From: Effrenium voratum
Taxonomy: Eukaryota; Sar; Dinophyceae; Suessiales; Symbiodiniaceae
DNA length: 64,000 bases
Assembly (NCBI GenBank): GCA_963377175.1
Contig: CAUJNA010003248.1
Location: forward strand, 575,326 to 639,325
Direction: 5' to 3'
The notes below the pieces were generated by a model. That model had not been told where the DNA came from, ran no database searches, and saw only the letters and a program-made list of their open reading frames with translations. This document shows positions 26,877 through 36,402 of this stretch, piece after piece; the first letter of the stretch is position 1; each line of letters opens with the position of its first letter. Position numbers and translations under genes: made by a program.

Positions 26877-27008
26877 ATGGAAGATGATAAATACATAGAA
26901 TTCAACAACTTAAATAACGAGCTGATTGAAAGTAAAGCCAACGCTGAAAAACAAAAAAGCAAAACCAAAATGATAGAGTTTTACAAAGAGCATGTATATA
27001 ATAAGTAA
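26877..27008 (+). CDS. hypothetical 43-aa viral ORF
   Basis: The ATG follows the previous TAA directly; it ends at TAA 27,008. Helical and charged (YIEFNNLNNELIESKANAEK). Too short for a family call; placement supports it. Confidence 0.4.
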   Translation: MEDDKYIEFNNLNNELIESKANAEKQKSKTKMIEFYKEHVYNK

Positions 27009-27062
27009 TGCATCATCGGGTCAAACACGTGATTAACAATAATTAATCTATAATATTTAATA

Positions 27063-27443
27063 ATGAGTAATACTAAATATTATGGATTAAGACAAAGGAA
27101 AACCTTTGATGAAATGCTTAAAGAAGCGATGACACACAGACTGATAATAACAACCATCCCAGAAAAACGGAGAGTAGATTTATTAATGAATGAAGTTGAT
27201 TTTGATGATTTTGATTTAACAAATTATGGCATTAACAAGAAATATATGAGTTTAAACAATAATAAGTATGATACGGATATGTTCCGTGTAGTGACACTTA
27301 ACAAAGCAACACAGTTTCCTATCAGAGAAGTCAAAGAAACACAAACAGACCTACCAAATCATAAAGAAACGCAAACTGATGACATTGATTATACAGGTTT
27401 GATTTCAGACGGTTTTCAAAGAGTTTTAAAAGTAATCTGTTGA
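27063..27443 (+). CDS. unknown 126-aa viral protein
   Basis: ATG to TGA without interruption. A basic start (KYYGLRQRKTFDEMLKEAM) is followed by acidic and Asn-rich parts and a repeated KETQTD element near residues 92-108. Its stop overlaps the next open frame by four bases, so the two may have been one protein. Confidence 0.45.
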   Translation: MSNTKYYGLRQRKTFDEMLKEAMTHRLIITTIPEKRRVDLLMNEVDFDDFDLTNYGINKKYMSLNNNKYDTDMFRVVTLNKATQFPIREVKETQTDLPNHKETQTDDIDYTGLISDGFQRVLKVIC

Positions 27444-27976
27444 ATAGGGCAGAAGCAGAAGCACAAGCATCCTTATTCAAACCTATTCAAGATGATGATG
27501 ATGCTGATGAACCAGATGATGACGACGATGATGATAATGGAAACAAAAAGAAAAGTTTAAACCTGATTGGGATTATAGAATTCATGTTAAGTTCAGGTTT
27601 TAGTGTAGCAGACATAATAATACATATAACATATCAAACTACACTAACCACTCTACAAATTACTGAATTGACAGCATACATTATAGGAAATTCACGAATT
27701 ACAACTTTTGATATTACTAATGGTCTTATGAATTGGTTAAGTACTAGTACTGATGAAGAAGTTGAGTTAAACACGTCTCCCCCTGTTAGCGTTAATAGTT
27801 CTCCACCTATCACTGTTAATAGTTCTTCAACGCATACTGTTAATTCATCATCGTCAGGAGAAAATGCTAATTGTGAAATAGCACCGCTAACCGACATTCC
27901 TATTCCTACTGATGCTGAAACTGATGAAGAAGATAGGCATAAAGATAAGAATCAACAAAAACAAAATCTAAAATAA
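27440..27976 (+). CDS. unknown acidic, Ser/Thr-rich viral protein
   Basis: About 178 residues with no ATG at the start (TTG). An Asp run (DDDDADEPDDDDDDD) precedes a hydrophobic segment LNLIGIIEFMLSSGFSVADI, beta-prone sequence, and a low-complexity tail with repeated VNSSP/VNSSS units. The tail resembles mucin-like linkers of surface proteins, but nothing more can be said. Confidence 0.35.
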   Translation: MNRAEAEAQASLFKPIQDDDDADEPDDDDDDDNGNKKKSLNLIGIIEFMLSSGFSVADIIIHITYQTTLTTLQITELTAYIIGNSRITTFDITNGLMNWLSTSTDEEVELNTSPPVSVNSSPPITVNSSSTHTVNSSSSGENANCEIAPLTDIPIPTDAETDEEDRHKDKNQQKQNLK

Positions 27977-27983
27977 GCAAATC

Positions 27984-30900
27984 ATGGCGAGGTTTATAAA
28001 TACCTTGATTGCATCAAATAGAAAGTGCTGAATTGGTTGATGAGGACGCAGTGGATTATGATATTTTTGATGAACTCACCGACGCTAAACATAACATAAG
28101 TATTCATCATAGATACATTCAAACCGAATTGAACCCTGACTGCTTAACATTGAAGGAAGCAATAACAAAAGGCAATCACATTGAAAATGAGTGCTGGATT
28201 AATACACTGACGGAACACTACGGAGAGACACTGGTGAGGCACAAAAGAACCTAATGTAGAAGACATCCATAAACCTAAAATCCATAGCAATTATTACATC
28301 AGTAGCAGGGAAAAACCATCAAATATAAGATGATTGAAAATTTGGACGACATATTAAAACTCAATGAGTTTTACGAATACAAGTTGATATTGAAAGACAA
28401 TGAGTTAGACAAGGCGGTTTTTGAACTCAAACAGATAGGATATGAACCGCAAATAGGATACACTGCAGGTAGGACAACTGAAGTCAAAATGGATTTTACG
28501 CATCAAATAGGAAAGAAGCAAAAGAAAGTTTATTATTCAATAGTAAACCATATTTTAGACAGAGACAGAATTGATGAGGACATCACAGTTGACGAAGAAG
28601 AAGTATATAATAACATCAGTGAAGAAATGTCTAAATTTCACAGAACATTGTTGTGCGACAATTACAAGAGTTATTATAATGAAGTTGATGTCCAGACTTT
28701 GGATGAATGCAGAACAATCGTAGCACACGGCATGCTGAGAAGCAACGTAGGTAAGGAAGTAGCAATCAATGAAAGATGTAGCATTGACACATGTAAAGCA
28801 TTTACACATCAAGGAAGCAAGATGAATTATATCCCAATTTTTAAAGCATTTGATGTGTGGAAACCTTACAATCACACTTGCGATTTCAACAGATTTAACA
28901 ATTACACACTGAATTATGTTGAAGCAAATCAGGGCAACATCTTTTTTAACAAAATATTTAATCTGGTATATGGTAAATACTTAAAAGAATTGGTTAAAAG
29001 AGGCGTTGTGATGAAAATACAATATTATAAAATACAGTCGCAAGTGTTGAAGGTAAAATACAAGAACGCGATAAGCGAATTGTTTAAATCAAGCATCAGT
29101 CCTGACGAGGAGCAGAACAACAAAATCAGGAAGACAATAGCAAATATTACTTTTGGACTAATGGAATAATCGTATAACAGAAAGTCAGTGAGTAGGATGT
29201 TTGACAATGTAGGACATGCTTTACATCATCAAAGAACCCGCGGAGGCAGACTTTATGTTTTGGATGATGAAGAATATGAGTGTTTTAATAAATGGCAACT
29301 ATTAAATGATGATGAGTGGAGTATTGGTCTCTACGGAGATGAGAGACCATACTTCCAACATGTAAATGGTAGTATGACATTTCCTGAATTTGGTATTGAT
29401 TGCAAAGTTGAAGACAGCAATAATTATTACAGCGAACGGGGTGAGAAATATAGGGAAACTGAAAAGACAAGTAAGACTGCCAAATATTATGTTGTTTGCC
29501 TTACCGACCAAAGAAAACTAATGAACGGATTTAGGTATATTAAAGAATTCTTATTACAAGGTCATAATTTTAACATGTATGAAACTTTTGAAAAAACTGA
29601 AAGCAAATAGTATTAAAGTTTATGCGGTGAAAACCGATGCCTTTCATATTGCAAAGAAAGATGTAAGGATGGCAAAGAAGTTGTTAGATTCTCGTAATGA
29701 TATTGGAGGATGGAGAGTAGAAAGTAATAAAGTCTATGAGCTGGAAACTGATTACAAATGGAAGTTTAATGAGATGGTAAAAATACCAAGTTTTGAGAAT
29801 GAAACAATACCAACTGAAGATGAGTGGGAAGTTGAAAGCACCTGTAATAAGATTATGGAAAAAGGAAAAGTTATGATTAGAGCAAAATTTGCTGGGAGCG
29901 GTGAAAGTTTTATAGGCAAGTATGTGGACAATTTAGGATACAATACACTTTTTGTTGTGCCTCAAAATATGTTAAAACAAGAGATTGAATGTGACGCGGT
30001 GACAGCAACTACATTCTTTAGTATTCCAGTTGATAAAGGGGATGACCTACCAAAGTTTGATTATTCAAATTTTCAATGTATAGTGTTTGAGGAGATTTAT
30101 ATGTCCAGTCCTTACATGTTGAACAAAATAAGGGTGTTTGCAAATAACAATCCTGACATCATAATTGTCGGTGCCGGTGATGTCAAGCAACTGCCACCGA
30201 TTGAACCTTTCACTAAAACTCAAAATGCAGGTGAATACATTGACAAATGTATTGACATTTGTTTTTTAAATACAATATATTTCCAAAGATATGTAAGCGT
30301 GTAGGCGGTAAGGATACAGAAGAAGGAGAAAGAAACAGAAAGAACTGAATGAAATCTATGATGACTTTTGGATTAAAAAGATGGCAGTTGAAGAATGGAT
30401 AGTTAAGCATTTCAAATTTACTAAAGATGTTACGAAAAGCGTGAACAACATAGCATATACAAATATAAGATGCGAGGCAGTATCAAATGAGATTAGAAAC
30501 AGATTAGGTAAAACATGCAAATATGAAATTGGAGAAATCTTAATATGCAGACTCTACAAAAAGGACAAGGAAGGACAATTGAATGTTAATAATAGATGGA
30601 AAATTACAAACATTGAAGGATGCAACGTTACAATACAAGATATTAAGGATACGGAACATATTAGGACATTTGCCATTGATATTATAGATAAGCATTTTAG
30701 ATATGCCTACTGTGCTACCACTCATAGCAGACAGGGGACATCAATCAGTGATAATATGACCATTCACGAATGGAACAAGTATTATTAAGTTTGTAGGGAA
30801 TGGTTGTGGACTTCTATCACACGAGCGAGGGATTTTAACAATGTCTATTTTTTCAAAAACAAGGAATGCGAAGAAGATATGTTCAAGAGTTTGGTAATCA

Positions 30901-31166
30901 ACGATTTTAAAAACAAAGTTGAAGGATATAAACAGCAAGATAGAGTATCAAAAAGAGAAATAGACGAAGAGCAATACATTGACGAACGCTGGTGCTTAAA
31001 ATGCTTCAAATCCTGTTGCCAAAACTGCGGAATTAAATTTAATCTAGATACAAGAGGAGGAAAGATAAGTTCTAACTTCACTGCTCAGCGTTGTGATAAT
31101 GAGTTATGCCATACAGTTGAAAACTGCACCGCCTTCTGTGTCTATTGCAATTGTAGTGCGTCATGA
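27984..31166 (+). pseudogene. viral B-family DNA polymerase joined to an SF1 helicase and a Cys-rich tail
   Basis: Replication protein in pieces. Polymerase: motif A-like SIDTCKAFTHQ near 28,790, motif B-like KTIANITFG near 29,145 (family Kx6-8NxxYG) and motif C-like YAVKTDAFHI near 29,630. Helicase: a Walker A-like AGSGESFIGKY near 29,890 whose Lys is replaced by Glu, then VFEEIY, GAGDVKQLPP, THSRQGTS near 30,720 and SITRARD near 30,815, a Pif1/RecD-like set. The tail 30,990-31,165 is Cys-rich (WCLKCFKSCCQNCG…CVYCNC). In-frame stops (29,167; 30,786) and shifts (near 28,000, 28,250, 29,590, 30,300) inactivate it. The continuity of polymerase and helicase without a start between them points to one ancestral polyprotein of about 1,050 residues. 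An ordinary pair of adjacent genes remains possible. Confidence 0.65.
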
Positions 31167-31213
31167 ATAATTTTGAAAATGAGTTTTTCAAAATTATTTT
31201 ATTGACTTAATTA

Positions 31214-32125
31214 ATGAGTTCAACACAAGAAATTATTAAGAGTGTATGTTATGATAGAATCGGTTATGGTTCAAAACAAACAACCCTCAAGGATGCCAAG
31301 CAAAAAGATAGCAGTATTACAATTAACGATAGTAATGAATTCTTTAATAAGAATGTAGAAGAAAAAAGAAAGATGAGAGGCGAAAATAGTTTTATTGCTC
31401 CGCATAGTTTCTGGGAATTTCAAGTAGATATGTTTATTTCAAACAATGATTTGGAAAATCAAAGTTTAGAATTGGTATGATATGCATTGATATTTTTAGC
31501 AAGTATATGCATATCGTGCCAATTATATCCAAGACACCGCCAGACATTTTAGCAGGAATGATGGAGAATATCAATAAGATGGGTGACAAACCGAAATTAA
31601 TTTATACCGACGAGGAAGGCAGTTTGTTTAATCAATCAGTATTAGATTATTTGAAGGAGGAGAAAATTGAATTACATAGAACTAGAGGTCATCCAGCATT
31701 TGCGGAGCGTGGAATTCAGACTTTTAAAGGCCAACTTTTTAAAAGAGTTGAAGCGGACAAGAAAAATGGAAAGCAGAACATCCAATGGACGGATTATATT
31801 TTTGAAATACTATTAACTTATAAGAATCAAACATATTCATTCTGCAACTAAGTTTACACCGAAGGAAGGAATAATGAAAAGGAATGAATTTAAAGTTAAA
31901 ATGAATATTACAATACAAGCAAAGACAACTAGAATGTATCCAGAATTAGACGTAGGAAGTAATGTAAAAATATTCAGGAAGAAAGGCATAAGCAAAAGGC
32001 ACATACGTCATTGGTTAAAAGAAGTATTTAAAGTAAAAACAGTTGATAGTAAACTAGGTCAATCTTACTTTCATTTGGAAGGAAAAACTAATCCTTATTT
32101 GAGACACGAATTATTGAAAGTTTAA
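31214..32125 (+). pseudogene. viral retroviral-type (rve) integrase, two frameshifts
   Basis: Catalyses insertion of viral DNA into the host. The D,D,E set is visible: FWEFQVDMF (first Asp), LIYTDEEGSL (second) and HPAFAERGIQTFKG (Glu). One shift near 31,475 separates the first Asp from ICIDIFSKYMHIVPI; a second near 31,840 precedes HSATKFTPKEG and the SH3-like tail DVGSNVKIFRKKG. About 300 residues in total. No zinc-binding N-domain was found. This type, with a B-family polymerase nearby, is the signature of Polintons and relatives. Confidence 0.8.
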
Positions 32126-32153
32126 TATTAAACGAAATACACTTGAAGAAAAC

Positions 32154-32385
32154 ATGCCTTATGATATTAGTGAAATGTTATTTAATTATAACAAGTGCGA
32201 ATGCTGTAAATGCAAAATGAATAATTTGAATTTAACCTTACATCATTTACTACCAGCAAATGTATGTAATAAAAAAAAGTGAATATAATGTATATTGCAA
32301 CCAATGCTGTATAACAAGAGACCTTGACAAGTTTTTTCTTGAAGAACATGAGGATAAGGGATATACAAAGTTTCAATTACAATGA
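32154..32385 (+). pseudogene. HNH-like nuclease protein, frameshifted in an A run
   Basis: The ATG opens MPYDISEMLFNYNKCECCKC, then LTLHHLLPANVCN; after the A8 run near 32,270 the sense continues one frame over with EYNVYCNQCCITRDLDKFF to TGA. CxxC, the HH pair and CxxC fit a small zinc-dependent HNH (beta-beta-alpha metal) fold of about 76 residues. It could be a homing-type or processing nuclease. It sits directly after the integrase. Confidence 0.5.
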
Positions 32386-32394
32386 AAACATTTT

Positions 32395-32822
32395 ATGCAA
32401 CACCAAGCAAGATTTCCTATACACTTTTACCATAAGATTTCCAGAAAGTCATTTGAAAAAGAAATTCATGAATTCTTTAGTAATATAGATTTAATTAAGA
32501 GGTTTGGAGGGACAAACGCAATTAAACCATATAAAGCATGTGTCAAAAAATACCGTTATTTGTTTGAATGGATTGACTGGCATTTCTTAAGCAAAGATAA
32601 AATAAACGAAGTCTTGAACGAATTTAGAGCAACTAAATATAGTATATGGTATAACTACAACACTAAAAAAAGTATGTCTATTAGTTAATTTGTTTTTCTG
32701 GGAATATATTAATTCAATACTAGGAAAAGACACTATCAAATATATAGATGAAGATGATATAGGTAAATATGTAGATTACATATTTGAAGACATATTGCCT
32801 GACTATTATGTTAACCCATAAA
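32395..32822 (+). pseudogene. unknown viral protein ending at the hairpin
   Basis: The first frame (32,395-32,688; starts TTTTATGCAACACC…, RFPIHFYHKISRKSFEKEIH) breaks at an A7 run; a one-base shift gives VCLLVNLFFWEYINSILGKD, then an acidic end, DYIFEDILPDYYVNP, with TAA at 32,820. About 140 residues, no family recognised. The stop codon lies inside the stem of the following hairpin. Confidence 0.45.
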
Positions 32823-32849
32823 CCTTACAATAAAACATTGTAAGGTTTA
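32819..32849. terminator. hairpin of the viral family (copy 2)
   Basis: A perfect 13-bp stem TAAACCTTACAAT/ATTGTAAGGTTTA with a five-base loop AAAAC. The stop codon of the preceding gene is the TAA of the stem. Hairpins that set mRNA 3' ends at gene borders are known in mimiviruses; the same role is inferred here. Confidence 0.65.
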
Positions 32850-32900
32850 AGTTTTGAAATTATGTGACTTTTTTTTTCTAATAATAATGTTAGTTAATAA

Positions 32901-33473
32901 TTGAGTTTTAGGCGAAATGGTCCTAAAGAAAAAACACCTTATATTAATAGTGAAGAAATGAACGGTATTGAAATCAATAAGTATATTAATAAGAAATGCT
33001 ACGACTGTTGCCACTTCAAAAAAGAAAATATGGAATTGTACAAATTAAATTTACCTCATGGAATAACAAATAATGTTATTGATTATGCTTTGGGTAAAGA
33101 AGATTTATGTTAAATTTGTAGAAATTGGAGGTTTTATCAACAAATGATTGAAAATCATTTAGATATGAAAATTTTTCTTAAAACACATGTTGAAGATGAA
33201 CTCTTGATATTTCTATCTGTGTATGAAAGACCACCTTATAGTTATGTTAGAGCATTTCTGAAAATCAGTGAGAAAAAGTATGAAATGATAGACCGCATAT
33301 TATGGATGTTGGTTTATCGCGAAAAGGAAGGAGAAGAGGATAAAGAAAATATCAAATTAGTTATTGAAAGCAAACAGTTTAATGTTAAAAATACAGTGAG
33401 AGGTATTAACATTATTTTAAAAATGATGTATGAAAGAAGTAAGATGTATCAATTAAATTATTATCCGAACTGA
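32901..33473 (+). pseudogene. Cys-rich viral protein with an in-frame TAA
   Basis: Two blocks in the same frame (32,901-33,113 and 33,144-33,473) are separated only by TAA: KCYDCCHFKKEN… EDLC, stop, ICRNWRFYQQMIENH. The paired cysteines suggest one zinc site spanning the stop, so one ancestral protein of about 190 residues. The second half is helical (YVRAFLKISEKKYEMIDRIL). It starts at TTG; no ATG in frame. Function unknown. It is followed after 14 bp by hairpin copy 3. Confidence 0.45.
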
Positions 33474-33486
33474 ACTAATAAATTAC

Positions 33487-33526
33487 ACCATAAACCTTAC
33501 AATAAAAACATTGTAAGATTTATGGT
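33487..33526. terminator. hairpin of the viral family (copy 3)
   Basis: A 17-bp stem with one mismatch (ACCATAAACCTTACAAT against ATTGTAAGATTTATGGT), 14 bp after the stop of the last viral gene and at the inner edge of the right terminal repeat. Confidence 0.65.
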
Positions 33527-33847
33527 TTGGAATTATGTGGGTTTTATATTTTGGGAATTTGGAAAATTATATTTTGGGAATTTGGGATTTTGGATTTTGG
33601 AAAATTATATTTTGGGAATTTGGGATTTGGGATTCTGGAAAATTATATTTTGGGAATTTGGGATTTGGGATTTTGAAATTTGGAAAATTATGTTTTGGGA
33701 ATTTGGGAATTTGGGATTTGGGATTTAGGGATTTAGGGATTTAGGTGGTAAAATTGGTTGAGGTGCCGTGCCCCAGTTGGTTAATATGGTTGAAGTGGTG
33801 GGTTGAGGGGGTTTTATCTGAACTGAGGCGTGCCCTATGGTAGGTCT
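33527..33847. repeat. right terminal inverted repeat
   Basis: The tandem block 33,536-33,745 is built of TTTTGGGAATTTGGGATTT and GGAAAATTATA units and ends in three TTTAGGGA-like repeats. The outer block 33,745-33,847 is the near-exact complement of 347-445. AT-rich viral DNA ends here and GC-richer host DNA starts. Confidence 0.65.
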
Positions 33848-34139
33848 TAGAAGGGTGCTGGGGTCGTTTGGGGAACGCACCAAGAAGCGCAATGTTGACC
33901 CCGTGACCATTTCCCAGAAACTCAGCAGCAACAAGACGTAGGCAGGCCGACCAGTTTGAGGATGCCTCCCCTCCTCCATCAACATCTTGGCAGGTCAGCA
34001 GCTTCGCACAGCCCGCAGCACCACCCACAAAGAAGAGGGTGAGAATACGTAGCGCCATGCTGATTCCTGGCTCAGACTTCGGCGGCGGGCAACCCTTAAT
34101 CACGCAAGGGGCAATCGAACAGGTTTAATGGACCAACTA
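33848..34139 (-). other. possible signal-peptide ORF, weak
   Basis: On the minus strand an ATG near 34,058 opens MALRILTLFFVGGAAGC, a good signal-peptide shape, but the frame runs on into the terminal repeat and stops at 33,741. It could be the first exon of a secreted protein or chance. Confidence 0.25.
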
Positions 34140-36402
34140 CTTTTCCTACGCTTGCGACATGCTCTGAGAGGCAAAAGAGGCAAAGCTCAATCTGCCTGTG
34201 CTGTGAAAAGCCAGCTCCACCGCAACACACAGCGCCAGCAGCGCCAGGGGCACCAGTGATGCAGCCACAGGTACGGCCAGACGCGCAGCAGCTCCAAAGG
34301 AACAGTCCAGGCTCAGTGCGTCCTTCAGGCCCTGCACGGATAGCTGAAGCCACTGGATGTACGGCTCTTCCCAGAAGGAGTGAGCGAAGCTGTGGTCCGC
34401 ATCCTGGCTGGATCGCCGCTGCACCAAGGTCGCACGAAGATACAAGAAGCAAGCTGGTGCAAAAGAAGGATGACAAAGCAGCAAATAAAGCTACAGTTTT
34501 ATCCCTGCTTGGCCCCCCTTCAAACTCGGCTCATCGAACTTGGCGACGGTCCTTCTCAACTTTGCTTTCGAGGCCATGGTGGGAGCTAGCCAGCACAGCA
34601 AGCACCATCCAGAGCTGGCAGAGCTGCAGCAGCATAGGCCCCTGAGCCATCAGCAGGGCGAGCGCTGCGTTGCGTGGCTCAGCTGTTCCAATCTCTGCGC
34701 ACCTGAGGCGTCCCATGTCGGGCTTCATTGCACTGCCATTCTGTTGTGGTCCAAAGCATTGCGTATTCATCGCCATCAGAAACGTGCGCAACATGGAAGC
34801 TTCACAGTCCTTTGAAACTCCATGCATAAGTTAAGTCCATGACCAACTCCCTTCAGGCCGTTTATGCAAACTTCAGAAGATTTCAGGCAGCTGCGCGTGT
34901 GCCTACAATGTGCCCGCCTGCCTGCGCCGCATGACAACAGCAGCTGCAATAATTGCAGTGGCTATTACTATGGCTTTGCGAATGTCTCCGGTCTGCAAGG
35001 AGGCTGTGCACTCTTTGCAAATGTTTCCAGAAGCATAATGTCCTTCTGCGCACATGATGCAAAGCGGCCCAGCATAGCCTCGAGGAAGCTGCGACTCTTG
35101 ACATCTGTGTCCCCACCTCACACAAACAAGCTGCGCAATTGTTTGCAAGCGAGCGGCCATGCGCGCATCCATTTGGGCCATCCGGCTTGCAACGACTCTG
35201 CGGGTCCGTGCACCTGCCAAGAGAGCTTGAACACAAGCATCACAAGCGGGCTATGCGGCGCCCGCAAAAAATATTGTTTGGGGGAGGTGTCAAAATACAG
35301 GGCAACCCCATGTCAAACGCTTATGCTTTAGCAATAGCTATGTCCCTCTACGACCATCCAACGTGGCCTTTCGCCCCTCAGTGCAACAGCTTTAAAGCCA
35401 GCTTCTCGGTTCCAACTCGCCCCAGCCACACGAAGACAACCCTTGCCTGAAGATTTGTACAGTCTCTGCCTTCAGGCGCATCCAGCCCATCGCTGCTGGG
35501 GCTGTGATGGCCGCAAAGCCCGGACCCTTGCAGCTGAGATGCAGATCGTCGCAGGAACTGCAGGCGTCATCGTGGAATGCCTGACCCTTGACACAGCCGC
35601 ACTCATGGCTCTCGCCGTGGCTGTGGTCTGGCTGTCGTGTCGATGTCAAAACTTGTGCTGCAGGGTTGTAGATCATCCCGAACTCGCACTTGCACTGCTG
35701 CACAGAGGTTGCGCCCCATGAGGAGGTGCTGTTCCGCGGGCACTCTGCGCAATTGGTGCTGTTCACATAGCTATACCAATTTGGTGGGCACATCCGGCAG
35801 CTTACACCAGAGCCTTGCCAGCCAGCCAAGCAGCCACACAGACGATCTGGTAAGAACAGATCAGGTGACACCTGCAGGGTTGAGCTGACGAGCCCACGGC
35901 AAGCAATGCCCCTGCGCTCATCGCTCATGATAATCCTCTCAGTTATTTGGAGCGCGCCATTCGTCAATAGATGCTCTGGTTGGCTGGCGTCGGTCAGCGA
36001 GGTGCCTTGAAGGTCCACCGACACAGCCTTCGAGAGCGCCTCCTGCAAGAGCCCATTCGCCAGACGCAGTGGGCCGCCGTTCCACGCTAGGCCCAAGTGT
36101 GTGGAAGGTAACAGAGCCTCCACGGCGGAGATCTGGTTGTTCGACACTTCCAAATTTTGCAGACTCTGCGACAGCAAGCTTGTCCAGACGTTTCTTGTCT
36201 CGCCGTTCACATGGACCCTCTCCAAACGCTCGCTGCGCACTGACCCTGTTAGGTTGCTGCCATCTGCCACAACCCTCGAGACGGCCGGTGACGCAGCCAA
36301 GATCAGTAGCAAGTCTTGCAGAGACCCGCGCAGGGGGCATCCCGAAACCTGGGCTTCCGCTACATCAGACCTGGAACGTACTAACTGCATACTAGTAAGC
36401 AC
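34140..36402 (-). CDS. multi-exon receptor-like membrane protein (LRR-like, ephrin-receptor-type Cys repeats, TM)
   Basis: The first block (35,392-36,402) has leucine-rich patches (SLQNLEVSNNQISAVEALL) and then Cys modules of the EGF/GCC2_GCC3 type: CGCLAGWQGSGVSCRMCPPN and FGMIYNP, with CAEC and CKC pairs. In another frame at 34,905-35,080 the theme continues, RGYAGPLCIMCAEGHYASGN and ICKECTA, followed by a membrane segment AIVIATAIIAAAVVM. Further pieces at 34,531-34,827 and 34,146-34,476 are hydrophobic (LPLALLALCVAVEL) and probably further membrane spans. Frame changes without shared overlap suggest introns; exact splice sites cannot be fixed. It resembles large surface proteins common in dinoflagellates. 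Confidence 0.55.

Larger units (their letters stand above)
347..33847. mobile_element. endogenous Polinton-like DNA virus, decayed, with a nested retrotransposon
   Basis: The AT-rich segments 4,020-6,736 and 24,776-33,740 have one base composition and one gene set, and rejoin exactly if the retrotransposon at 6,737-24,775 is removed. Hallmarks are a B-family polymerase, a retroviral-type integrase, a penton-like minor capsid protein, a lipase, a C5 methyltransferase and terminal inverted repeats. Without the nested element the span is about 15.5 kb, a usual Polinton size, but 600-4,020 is GC-rich and may be a later insertion. No major capsid protein, packaging ATPase or protease gene was recognised. 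Almost every larger gene has a stop or frameshift, so this is an inactive integrated copy. Confidence 0.7.
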
